Origin: Martensiomyces pterosporus
Taxonomy: Eukaryota > Kickxellomycota > Kickxellomycetes > Kickxellales > Kickxellaceae
Assembly: GCA_025201845.1 (NCBI GenBank)
Contig: MU604002.1
Location: 32,804 to 80,011 of the forward strand
Length of the DNA: 47,208 nt
Direction: 5' to 3'
The notes under the pieces were generated by a model. The model made no database searches. It saw nothing but the letters and a program-made list of their open reading frames with translations, and had not been told where the DNA came from. The translations under genes and the position numbers were made by a program. Below are positions 38,943 to 46,623 of this stretch, piece by piece (position 1 is the stretch's first letter; the number at the start of each line of letters is the position of its first letter).

Positions 38943-39137
38943 AAGCCCCAGCTCCGCCCAGAGGGAGAGTGCGTCGGCCTCTATGGTACCGCCTATACAT
39001 GACACTTCATCCCATGAGTTCTTTCTTTCACTGTCTCCGCGTCTTGTGCGAATAAAAAAGATGCCGCACCATCTACTATTGCGTGTGCCATTTAGGTTAA
39101 ACAGGGGAGCCTATTGTGTCTTCACGAAGAATAAGCT

Positions 39138-40103
39138 CTACGCGTCTTTCTTGGATCGCTTCTCCCACGCCCTGAGCATAAGCTCTCGCCGCGCTTTAGC
39201 CGGGTCGTCGTCGTCGCCATCGCCGGCGCCTGCGGGCATGCTTGGCGCCTGGCCACCGAGCACAAACCCAGACTCCTTCAACGAGCCACCATCGACGTGG
39301 TCGTCGCTCTCCTCGGGATTATAAAACACTGCTCTGTCGCCCGCAAGCTTCCTCCCCCTGAGCGTCCAGTCGAGCTCAATGACTTCCCTGCAGTGCTCGC
39401 TATTCAGCCTGCGGAACCTCTCATCGTGCTCATCCCACACCATATGCGCGAGCTCATGCATCAGGACCGTCCGAATGCTCAGGTAGTCCCGGAACCCCTC
39501 CAGGTCATCTGTGCGCAGTCTCAGCGCAATGACCTCGCCGCGATTCCGGTTGTATCCAAGGATGGTGCGCTCAAACGGGTGCAGCTCACGCAATATGCCC
39601 ACTTTGTACTGCCGCTTCTTCATGATCTGCCTCACGCCCTCGTCCTTGGCCAGCCTGTGCAAAATGCCCATCGCCTTGTCTCTCTGGCTCAGATTTGGCA
39701 ATGTTTCGAATCCATGGAATGTGTACTCGTCCTCGGAATCACCCAGAGTGCGCACGTTGTGGCTCCGTGTTGTGTAGATGTCGCTTGCACGTGTTTTGAA
39801 CTTTTCGTAGTTTTGCCGCCCAAGCTGCCGCTTCTCCACCTGTGTCGCCAAAGCCTGCAGATCTCGAGTTGCCGTGCCCACGAGAACCACCTTGGTTCCC
39901 GATGGAATGGCTGCGGATACTGCATCTGTGTCTCTGGTCAGTGTGCCTCTGCCTCCACGGGGCAGCAGTCGCTGGTTACCTGGCTCTACGCCAAATTCCT
40001 CTGCTATAACTTCTTTGAGCTCCGCGACCGTTGTGTTTGTATCGAGCGCAAACTCCACAGCCCTGCCCTTGTGGCTAACGCTGACTGTATACCCTTGCGT
40101 CAT
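39138..40103 (-). CDS. Ubiquitin-like plus WLM metalloprotease-domain protein
   Basis: 321 residues. Residues 4-78 form a ubiquitin-like fold (YTVSVSHKGRAVEF, then KVVLVG). A linker leads to a WLM domain at about 105-290, with HELAHMVWDEHD: H216, E217, H220 and H226 complete an HExxHxxxxxH zinc site. Related Wss1/SPRTN-like proteins cleave DNA-protein crosslinks and SUMO-linked proteins. UBL-WLM fusions are known in fungi and plants. The C-terminus is short and basic, with no SUMO-interacting motif clear to me. The ATG at 40103 opens the UBL directly. Confidence 0.88.
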   Translation of the reverse strand: MTQGYTVSVSHKGRAVEFALDTNTTVAELKEVIAEEFGVEPGNQRLLPRGGRGTLTRDTDAVSAAIPSGTKVVLVGTATRDLQALATQVEKRQLGRQNYEKFKTRASDIYTTRSHNVRTLGDSEDEYTFHGFETLPNLSQRDKAMGILHRLAKDEGVRQIMKKRQYKVGILRELHPFERTILGYNRNRGEVIALRLRTDDLEGFRDYLSIRTVLMHELAHMVWDEHDERFRRLNSEHCREVIELDWTLRGRKLAGDRAVFYNPEESDDHVDGGSLKESGFVLGGQAPSMPAGAGDGDDDDPAKARRELMLRAWEKRSKKDA

Positions 40104-40338
40104 TGCTTGAATGCAGCCGCTGAATGCTATACACGGTATTCTCCTTGCGAATATAGTAGAAACAAAAGAGCGAAGCTAATGGGGAGGAATAGCGAGGCAG
40201 AAAGATGAGTGGCAAGGAGAAGAGGACAGATGACGCAAGAGTGCCTTTTTAATAGACACTTTCTGGCCTGTGATTTGTAATCACGCACGCAAGGCGCCTG
40301 CACCACATAGCGACTAGCGCATACGTGTATAGTTCCCA

Positions 40339-41142
40339 TTACTTGTCTGCCGTGATTGCGTGTAGGGCCGCGCGATACGCAAGTAGCTGGTCCTGCGTAG
40401 TAGTACTGCTACCACTGGCTTTTTGCGCCTCCCCTTTGGGCTTATCAACAAGGACCCAGCGGGTCCGTTCGTCCTCAGCCTTTTCCCTAGCAACCGCTTT
40501 CTTTGTTTCCTCCAAGGTGCCAACCAGCCTCTCCAGTCTGCCAACAGTCCCAGGTGCCTCGCTGGCGAGCTTGCGCGCGACTCCCAGAGCATTCTGGAAC
40601 TCCCCATTGATGCGATCGTCAATATACGGCAGGTCTCTGCTTGCCTCCTCTCCTGTGCTTTCCTGTTCCTTCAAAGCCCTGGTATGCTCGGCCGCCAAAG
40701 ATTCGCGCCACACAGAGTCGCTCACCAACGTCTCGATCTGGCTGGGCACCGTTCTTCGCTTAGCCGTCACCGAGAGCAGCAGGCTATCTGCTTCCTCCCT
40801 CAGTGCCTCCACCTCGCTTTTTAGAGACTCGTCCAGGGGCTCAATTTTGGACTTTTCGGCCATGGCCTCTTCGTACGGGAACCCATTGACTGCGATGCTT
40901 TGGCCAGCTGCACACCAGATGCCTTCGGACCACTGCTGGAGTCTGGAGAGAACCAGGGCGCTGGCCTCCTTGCGCTGCTCGTCTGTCAGAGGTGCGTCGC
41001 GCAGGGCGGCATTTGTCGACATTGTCTTTTCCAGAAAGTCGCTGAACTGGCTCTTGAGGAACTGCACGTCCTCTCTGCTCTCCAGCTGTATCTTTGGTAT
41101 GTCGCCTCCGCCGATATTGCCACTGGCTGCTGTGCTGGTCAT
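40339..41142 (-). CDS. Probable kinetochore protein NSL1/MIS14
   Basis: 267 residues, mostly helical. The N-terminal third contains a well-ordered helix-rich part (SREDVQFLKSQFSDFLEKTM). The middle has long charged helices, with a KRRTVP segment followed by a heptad-like stretch (about 125-175) as seen in Mis14 proteins of the MIS12 complex. The tail is Lys/Asp-rich. This name is a tentative match by pattern; other coiled-coil proteins are possible. If right, it acts at the inner-outer kinetochore junction and would sit near NUF2 in the same pathway. The start is the first ATG in frame. Confidence 0.42.
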   Translation of the reverse strand: MTSTAASGNIGGGDIPKIQLESREDVQFLKSQFSDFLEKTMSTNAALRDAPLTDEQRKEASALVLSRLQQWSEGIWCAAGQSIAVNGFPYEEAMAEKSKIEPLDESLKSEVEALREEADSLLLSVTAKRRTVPSQIETLVSDSVWRESLAAEHTRALKEQESTGEEASRDLPYIDDRINGEFQNALGVARKLASEAPGTVGRLERLVGTLEETKKAVAREKAEDERTRWVLVDKPKGEAQKASGSSTTTQDQLLAYRAALHAITADK

Positions 41143-41508
41143 TGTAAACTAATGTAAGGTGGGCTGTCCTGTCAAACTGTCGAGAAAAACGCAAATGCAG
41201 AGGGGGCGAAGGCAAGGTTGGGAGTGCAGTGCTTTTATCGTCAACAAATCCTGCAGACCTCAAACACACGCAGGACTGCTGGACAATTGTATGGCGGGGG
41301 CACTGCACGTGACGCTATGTGGGGCTCGGCTCGCATGGGTCACATGGCCGATTCCCAAGTTGATGTGGAGCAAAAGCCACCGTGAGACGTGCTGCTGCTG
41401 CCCCTCCACAAACTCCCCTGAACCTTTTTCACCCACGCTTTGCTTGCTGCTCTCTATTCTTTCTTGGTATCAGGGAATACTTACTACCGTAGCAGGCTGA
41501 GAGACAGC
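41143..41508. promoter_or_regulatory. Divergent promoter between NSL1-like gene and the hotdog array
   Basis: 366 bp with no gene. Near the hotdog start the sequence is CT-rich. No TATA box was recognised with confidence. Confidence 0.4.
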
Positions 41509-41970
41509 ATGTCTGGTCTTATATTGCACGAATTTTTGGACAAGCTAACCAGCTTCAACAGCTCCAACGCCACGTGGTTCGGCAGCTCCTTGGAGCTCCG
41601 CCTGGTGACAGCTGATGCCAAGCGCCGCCAAGTGGTGTATGAGTACGAGGTGACTGAGGACGAGATATTCCGTGGGTATCTGGACAGCGGGTGGCTCTCG
41701 ACGGTTGTGGACAATGCCACCGACCCGCTGATATGCGCTGTCGCCAACAACACCAACACATTTACCACCTCGCTGACGGTTCACACGCTGGAGCCAATCC
41801 TGCCTGGAACCAGGCTGGAGATTGTGTGCAAGCTGGTCCAGTTCCAGGGCCGTCTGCTGCAGTCGTCTGCTGTGTTTAGAGATGCCAGGAAGCCAGGCCT
41901 CGTGTATGCCACGGGCATGCACACCATGCTTTATAAGGAAACCGTAGGCAACGTGGCTGCAAAACTCTGA
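41509..41970 (+). CDS. Hotdog-fold protein, array member 1
   Basis: 153 residues of PaaI/ACOT13 hotdog type. In the central helix region it reads GYLDSGW...VVDNATD. The family's GTLHGG loop is therefore L-D-S-G (residues 58-61), with Asp in place of His and Ser in place of the first Gly, while D68 remains. The Asn expected six residues before the loop is Ile. Family members usually hydrolyse acyl-CoA, with the His-Gly-Gly loop holding the thioester carbonyl. Its loss predicts no classical activity, or a changed one. The C-terminal strand (GMHTMLYK) corresponds to the family's HTKH end. It is the most divergent of the five. The start is the ATG of MSGLIL; open frame upstream is leader. Confidence 0.75.
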   Translation: MSGLILHEFLDKLTSFNSSNATWFGSSLELRLVTADAKRRQVVYEYEVTEDEIFRGYLDSGWLSTVVDNATDPLICAVANNTNTFTTSLTVHTLEPILPGTRLEIVCKLVQFQGRLLQSSAVFRDARKPGLVYATGMHTMLYKETVGNVAAKL

Positions 41971-42122
41971 GCGTGCGCTGCAGGAAACACAGCTCCCATA
42001 TGAACTGTCATTAGCCCAATGTGTTTACATGAGCAGCCGCTATATCAAATCTCTGTTTGAATCAAGATGGTCCACTTGCCTTTGTCGTTTCATTTCCTAC
42101 ATTTCCTGAGAACAAGATACAC

Positions 42123-42575
42123 ATGAGCATGGATGCGAAGGAGGAGTTCAGGCAGCTTGTTGACAGCACTGCACGAGGAAAGGAGAGCCACTATTACTAC
42201 AGCGCTGGCATCCCCGCAGACGTGATCTCTGCCGATCCCGCGACGCGCTCCATTGTCGTACGAGTAACAGCAACAGAAAACGAGATTTCGTGCTCAGGGT
42301 CCCTGGACGAAGGCGTGGTCAGCACGATTGCCGACTACTGGACATCCACCCTGATCACTGCAGTGAATGGCGGCAAGTCGGCTGTCACAACGTCTCTGGG
42401 CGTCCAGGCACTAAAGCGCATTGAGCCAGGAACAGTCTTGCACATCAAGTGCCAGGCCACAGATGCTGCCTTGGCGATGCCCCATGCGACTGCCACTTTC
42501 GCCTCGGCTGAAAATGAAGGAGATGTGTACGCACTGGCCACCCACACCAAGTACTTCAAGCCGCTCAAGAAGTGA
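42123..42575 (+). CDS. Hotdog-fold protein, array member 2
   Basis: 150 residues from MSMDAKEE. The loop is SGSLDEG (DEG at 62-64) and the downstream Asp is retained at 71 (ADYWTS). The six-before position is Ser. The ending ALATHTKYFK matches its neighbours. Open frame continues 22 codons upstream from a non-ATG codon and looks like leader. Spacing to member 1 is 152 bp. It is clearly a paralogue of members 3-5. Confidence 0.75.
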   Translation: MSMDAKEEFRQLVDSTARGKESHYYYSAGIPADVISADPATRSIVVRVTATENEISCSGSLDEGVVSTIADYWTSTLITAVNGGKSAVTTSLGVQALKRIEPGTVLHIKCQATDAALAMPHATATFASAENEGDVYALATHTKYFKPLKK

Positions 42576-42749
42576 TTGGGCAGGCCGGGCATTCTCCGCA
42601 CGGGGATTACCAGAGCTTTGTCAAGCGTGCAGCTGCTAGCATGTGAAACAATTAAGCGCATTATTCCCTTGTGTGGTAACAGAGCCAGTCACTCTCCCCT
42701 CTTTCTACTTCATCTTTCCACTGCTCGCTTTAATACCCATTTATACACA

Positions 42750-43205
42750 ATGCTGTCATCAACACGCGTAGCCGGGAAGCCTGCTGAGCCTGCGTACTAT
42801 GGTGCAGATGACGATACATACATTAACGAGGTGGACGACGCAGGCAACAGCATTACTCTTAGAATGACGGTGGCCCCACACCACATAAACTCCATGGGCA
42901 CTCTGGACGAAGGATTAGTAGCCACGATTGCAGATAACAACACAAGTGTATTGCTGGCGACACACTCAATTGCCTTCCACCCGGAGCGCATCCCCGTATC
43001 TGTCAGCGTGTGCCTCAACGTCCAGGCCATTGCTCCAATTGAGCCAAACACGGATATCGACATTATCTGCTCGGTCACAAATCCCAAGCTGGCAAACCCA
43101 CATGCAACAGCGGTGTTTTGCGATGCGGAGAACCCAGACATCATCTATGCCATTGCCAGCCACACCAAGCACACCAAGGACGTGTTCCAGACTGGCAAGC
43201 TCTAG
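42750..43205 (+). CDS. Hotdog-fold protein, array member 3
   Basis: 151 residues. It carries GTLDEG (DEG at 53-55), ADNNTS (D62), and Asn47 six before the loop, the only divergent member to keep that Asn. It contains a longer mid-segment (AFHPERIPVSVSVCLN). It ends ASHTKHTKDVF, close to the HTKH typical of ACOT13. The leader is CT-rich with a TTTATACACA element just before the ATG. Open frame upstream is not protein-like. Confidence 0.77.
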   Translation: MLSSTRVAGKPAEPAYYGADDDTYINEVDDAGNSITLRMTVAPHHINSMGTLDEGLVATIADNNTSVLLATHSIAFHPERIPVSVSVCLNVQAIAPIEPNTDIDIICSVTNPKLANPHATAVFCDAENPDIIYAIASHTKHTKDVFQTGKL

Positions 43206-43504
43206 CAAGGCATGCTGGTGGCGGTTGCGGCCGAGAAAGAAGGCGGCTTTCGCCAATGGTGTGGTCGCGGCGCCTGGCCTGCTTAACCATCTCCCTTTCC
43301 CTGCCCACGTGTCAGTGTCGGGAATACCGGAGCTTGGCCAAAGCCCTTGGTTGCACTGTGCTGATAACGTGCTCCAGATACCAAGATGCCGTCTGTTTCC
43401 CTTTCTTGCCTGTTGACTTTCTCTCCGCCTTAATACACGCGCAGTGCTTTTTGACACAACCCCACCCTTGCCAACAAACGCCCCTTCCGCTTCCATTGCT
43501 CTTG

Positions 43505-43975
43505 ATGGCAACGATGAACGACCAGGAATTCGCCCAGGCGATTGAGAAGCGGTACGACACAGTGAACCAGTATCTATACTACGGCCGTGGCGTGGCACCC
43601 AATATTGTATCTGTAGACGTCAAAAAGCGTGAAATGACGGCCGAGTGGCTAGTGACTTCAGATTACATATCGCCCCAAGGATGCATCGACGAGGGATGCT
43701 TGGGCACTGTCACCGACAACACAACAGCCATGCTGATCGGCGCTGTGCTGCCTAACGGCAAGAGCGTGTCGACATCGATCTCGATACAGGGAGTCAGCCC
43801 GATCAAGCCCGGCACGACGGTGGAGATATCCTGCAAGCTTTCAAGCAGGAGCACCAAACAGCCCCATGCATCGGCCATATTCAGGGATAAGCATGACCAC
43901 TCAGTGGTCTATGGCATTGGCTCACACACAAAGTTCTTCAAATCAGGGTTGGTTGAAACACAGCCAAAGATGTAG
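43505..43975 (+). CDS. Hotdog-fold protein, array member 4
   Basis: 156 residues. The loop is GCIDEG (DEG at 62-64), followed by TDNTTA (D71). Ser stands six before the loop. The ending GSHTKFFKS resembles member 5. The open frame begins 129 codons upstream, but that stretch is the intergenic leader plus the 3' end of member 3 in another frame. The ATG at MATMNDQ follows a CT-rich leader. It is 299 bp after member 3. Confidence 0.77.
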   Translation: MATMNDQEFAQAIEKRYDTVNQYLYYGRGVAPNIVSVDVKKREMTAEWLVTSDYISPQGCIDEGCLGTVTDNTTAMLIGAVLPNGKSVSTSISIQGVSPIKPGTTVEISCKLSSRSTKQPHASAIFRDKHDHSVVYGIGSHTKFFKSGLVETQPKM

Positions 43976-44211
43976 GGAGAGCGCTGCATCCTGCCACCAT
44001 GTATTGCCCGCCAACCACAAAGGAGCACACCACCCCTATTTCAATCCAGCTGGCAGGCGATCCTTGCTACTTTCACCCACTGGACTTGCCACCGAATCCT
44101 CTCCCTTCTTCCTTCTCGTTTTGTAGTTTTATTTTTGAACAGCCGCGATAGTTCTTCCTTTTTTATCCGTATAGAAAACACAATTCAGCGTGTGGCTCGT
44201 GTTGTTTCGAA

Positions 44212-44697
44212 ATGGCTCTTTCAGCAGACGACATCAAACTCAGGGATGCTCTCAAAGCCCGCCTCGCAGCCAAGGCTGAGGTCGACTATTTTGGCAAGGA
44301 CCTGCCGGTAAACATCACCGCTGTCCGGGCCAGCGACCCCTCGTTCGCCGTCAGCGTTTTGGTAACAGAGGACGAGACCAGCATCTCAGGCACACTCGAC
44401 GAGGGCTGGGTAGCCACCACAACGGACAACCTGACAAGCACACTGGTTACCGCCATTGGAGGCAACGCACTGAGCGTCACAACATCGCTGACAACCACCC
44501 TGCTGGCACCCATTGTGCCCGGGACCCAGATAGTCATTGAGTGCAATATCAACGGTGCTCAGCAGCCGCCCAATGCCACCGCCGTGTTCAGGGATGCAGA
44601 GGACCCGAGTGTAAATTACGCAGTGGGAACCCACACAAAGTTCTTCAAGGCTGAGCTCGCCGAAATGGCCCGCAGGGCGCGCAGCGCCCGCATGTAG
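44212..44697 (+). CDS. Hotdog-fold protein, array member 5
   Basis: 161 residues. It has SGTLDEGW (DEG at 63-65) and TDNLTS (D72). The end is GTHTKFFKAELAEMARRARSARM, with a basic tail absent from the other members. Its alternating strand pattern (SVTTSLTTTLLAPIVPGTQIVIEC) is the hotdog beta-sheet. The leader contains a T-rich stretch and a TATAG element. No targeting signal is apparent. Confidence 0.78.
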   Translation: MALSADDIKLRDALKARLAAKAEVDYFGKDLPVNITAVRASDPSFAVSVLVTEDETSISGTLDEGWVATTTDNLTSTLVTAIGGNALSVTTSLTTTLLAPIVPGTQIVIECNINGAQQPPNATAVFRDAEDPSVNYAVGTHTKFFKAELAEMARRARSARM

Positions 44698-44992
44698 CAG
44701 GAACGAGTGGCAGACAAATGCAAGCCGGAGCCGCAGAAACGCCCATCAGCCCGCACCGAAAACGAGATCTACACAACAGGAGGCAAAACCAGTCTCCGCG
44801 CCTTGTGCGATCTTGAACGTGAAAGCCAAAAAGGCAGCAGTGCCAATAAAGGAGCGTATGGTCAAGTGACGGCACAACCACCACCCCCACACCTCTCTTG
44901 CCTTTTCTACACACCCTCCGTTAGACTCAATTCGCATTCGCTTCGACTCCACCCTGCTCTTGCCCACTCGCTTTTGCCTCTATCAGTGAATA

Positions 44993-45490
44993 ATGTCAGC
45001 CGCTGGTACCGAACTTGTCTCCCCTGTCCCCATCGAGGAGCTCACACAGAGAGCGCATGCTTACCACAAGGAGCTTCTGGCTGCGAACGTCAAGCTGACC
45101 ACTCCACCCATTTCGCGTCTCAAGCTGGTCAGCATAAAGCCCACTGGCGTCAAGGGCGACCGCATCACCAGCGCCTTTCTGACATTCAGCTTCAACGTCG
45201 TTCCGTCTGACTGCAACACCTGGGGCACAATCCATGGCGGCTGCGTGTTCACCCTGTGCAACGCCGCTGGCAAAATCGCCACCGCTGTGGTTGCCAATGG
45301 CGCCAAGAACATCATCTCCACCGACCTCACCACGAACTACCTTGCTGGAGTTCCCGTTGGATCCACTGTTACGCTGGAAATCGAGTGTCTGCGCACCACA
45401 AAATCCATCGGCTTCCTGCGTGGGTGCATCAAGGATGCCAAGGGCAACCTGTCCTACATATGCGTCCAAAACGTCAGCTTTGAGTTGTAG
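44993..45490 (+). CDS. PaaI/ACOT13-type hotdog thioesterase, array member 6
   Basis: 165 residues. This member keeps the canonical loop: DCNTWGTIHGG (N75, H81, G82). Nine residues after the His, where the family and the five paralogues have Asp, it has Asn90 (LCNAAG). Hotdog thioesterases use an Asp/Glu here as general base or to position water, so a lone homodimer may be impaired. The long N-terminus (about 40 residues) is helical, with ELTQRAHAYHKELL. An AATAAA starts five nt after the stop (45495). Substrate is unknown; aromatic- or fatty-acyl-CoA is typical for the family. It is less like members 2-5 than they are like one another. Confidence 0.82.
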   Translation: MSAAGTELVSPVPIEELTQRAHAYHKELLAANVKLTTPPISRLKLVSIKPTGVKGDRITSAFLTFSFNVVPSDCNTWGTIHGGCVFTLCNAAGKIATAVVANGAKNIISTDLTTNYLAGVPVGSTVTLEIECLRTTKSIGFLRGCIKDAKGNLSYICVQNVSFEL

Positions 45491-45782
45491 CACCAATAAA
45501 CAAGCCCGGTTCTCATGTTAGAATGTGTGGCAGGGTGGCCATGTAGATTGCAAGGGTGTGCTTGTAAATATATGTATTGCTAACAAGGAAACCACTACTC
45601 TACTGCGGCGGCCTCCCTGCTTTTATGCCAGGAGAACTTCTGCACCTTGGCGGACTCCAAAAGGGGAGAGCCAGCTCAGCGGCTCACTTCAATAGTAACA
45701 CTACTAAACAAGCCCGGTTCTCACACTTTCGCCAAAGAAAAAAAAACAGCTCCTAAATGGAGGAAAAAGAGAAACCAGGATT
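45491..45782. other. Intergenic with a 19-bp direct repeat
   Basis: No coding sequence. It holds two copies of a 19-bp direct repeat (see separate entry), AT-rich DNA, and an A9 run near 45740. On the minus strand, the T-run corresponding to ctttttcc-like sequence about 15-25 nt past the tRNA could end Pol III transcription. Confidence 0.5.
45497..45723 (+). repeat. 19-bp direct repeat (TAAACAAGCCCGGTTCTCA)
   Basis: Exact copies at 45497-45515 and 45705-45723, 208 bp apart. The first copy overlaps the poly(A) signal of the last hotdog gene. The middle is not obviously repeated. Confidence 0.85.
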
Positions 45783-45855
45783 TGGAGGACCGGGGTATCG
45801 ATCCCCGTACCTTGCACATGCGAAGCGCACGCTCTACCATGTGAGCTAGACCCCC
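45783..45855 (-). tRNA. tRNA-Ala (anticodon CGC)
   Basis: 73 nt, no intron. The acceptor stem has the alanine identity pair G3:U70 and discriminator A73. The D arm is GCTC...GAGC, the anticodon loop is TTCGCAT giving CGC (reads GCG), and the T stem is CGGGG/CCCCG. Two oddities are a U6:U67 mismatch and A at position 54 instead of T, in the B-box region (GGATCGATACC). The gene is likely functional but could be decaying. Confidence 0.85.
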
Positions 45856-45879
45856 TAATCTAACTGATCTCTCTGATTT

Positions 45880-46174
45880 TGTGATGGATCTGACCAAAGG
45901 ACTTGTAGACCGACAGGCCGAGCGGAACGATAGGATCATGCCGTAATCAGTACTCGTCCAAAATAAGGTATATTGTGTCGAGAACCATTCGGGTTACTGT
46001 CTGTCTCCTGAAACCGCCAACGTTGTCCCCAGTAGCGTAGGGTACTGGAAATAGCAAGTTCCTGACGGAGTAGTACTCTTGTTCCACAGAGCTTGGGATA
46101 AAAGCTTCGGTCTAGCCGAGCTTTTCCAGGGGGGACTTTAGTTTTATTCTAACCTTGATTCAGAACCTCTTACA
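45880..46174 (+). mobile_element. LTR-like unit A (possible solo LTR)
   Basis: 295 bp beginning TGTGATGGATCTGACC and ending CTCTTACA, so it has the TGT...ACA ends of an LTR. ATTT lies directly on both sides (45876-45879 and 46175-46178), as a short target duplication would. It starts 24 bp from the tRNA 5' end. An imperfect hairpin at about 46102-46128 lies inside it. Confidence 0.5.
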
Positions 46175-46178
46175 ATTT

Positions 46179-46436
46179 TGTGGTGGATCTGACCAAAGGG
46201 CTTGTAGACCCGCAGACTGAGCGGAGCGACAAACCACCCGAGGTTCGAGCCACGAGGCTGAGGAGCTTCCTCGAGCCGGTAGGTCACATGGGTACAAGGG
46301 ATATGAGTGCCAGCCTCAGCAAGCATTTAAACCCAGGACGCACAGTATCCAGGAGAAGGAAGGCCTAGCTTGAGTTTGCTCAGTTTTGGATTTAACACAC
46401 TGAAGAATACGACCTAAATTAACAGAAACCATTACA
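46179..46436 (+). mobile_element. LTR-like unit B, 5' LTR candidate
   Basis: 258 bp, TGTGGTGGATC at the start and CCATTACA at the end. Its first 55 bp closely match unit A. The two are diverged copies of one family rather than an exact duplication. It is followed within 8 nt by a primer-binding-site-like sequence. Confidence 0.5.
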
Positions 46437-46444
46437 GATTTTTG

Positions 46445-46458
46445 TGGTGCCGTGATCC
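46445..46458 (+). mobile_element. Candidate primer binding site (TGGTGCCGTGATCC)
   Basis: A TGG-initiated sequence directly after the LTR-like unit, where LTR elements carry a match to the 3' end of a tRNA ending CCA. The matching tRNA was not determined. Confidence 0.4.
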
Positions 46459-46623
46459 AAGTCTCTGGTAAGTCGCTATGTGTGGAGTGAGGCTTTATTT
46501 TCGGCCAATGCTCCATCTCCAGATCGGTATGCAAGACATTTGGAGGTTATATGGACTACATGTTGTTACGCGGTGATCAACACACGTGACTTTAGGAGTT
46601 TACTTTCACAGTTTATTAGTCTT

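Noticed and set aside
42576..42749. Extended N-terminus of hotdog member 3
   Set aside because: The 58 upstream codons begin with a non-ATG codon and are CT-rich leader sequence; homology with the neighbours begins after the ATG at 42750.
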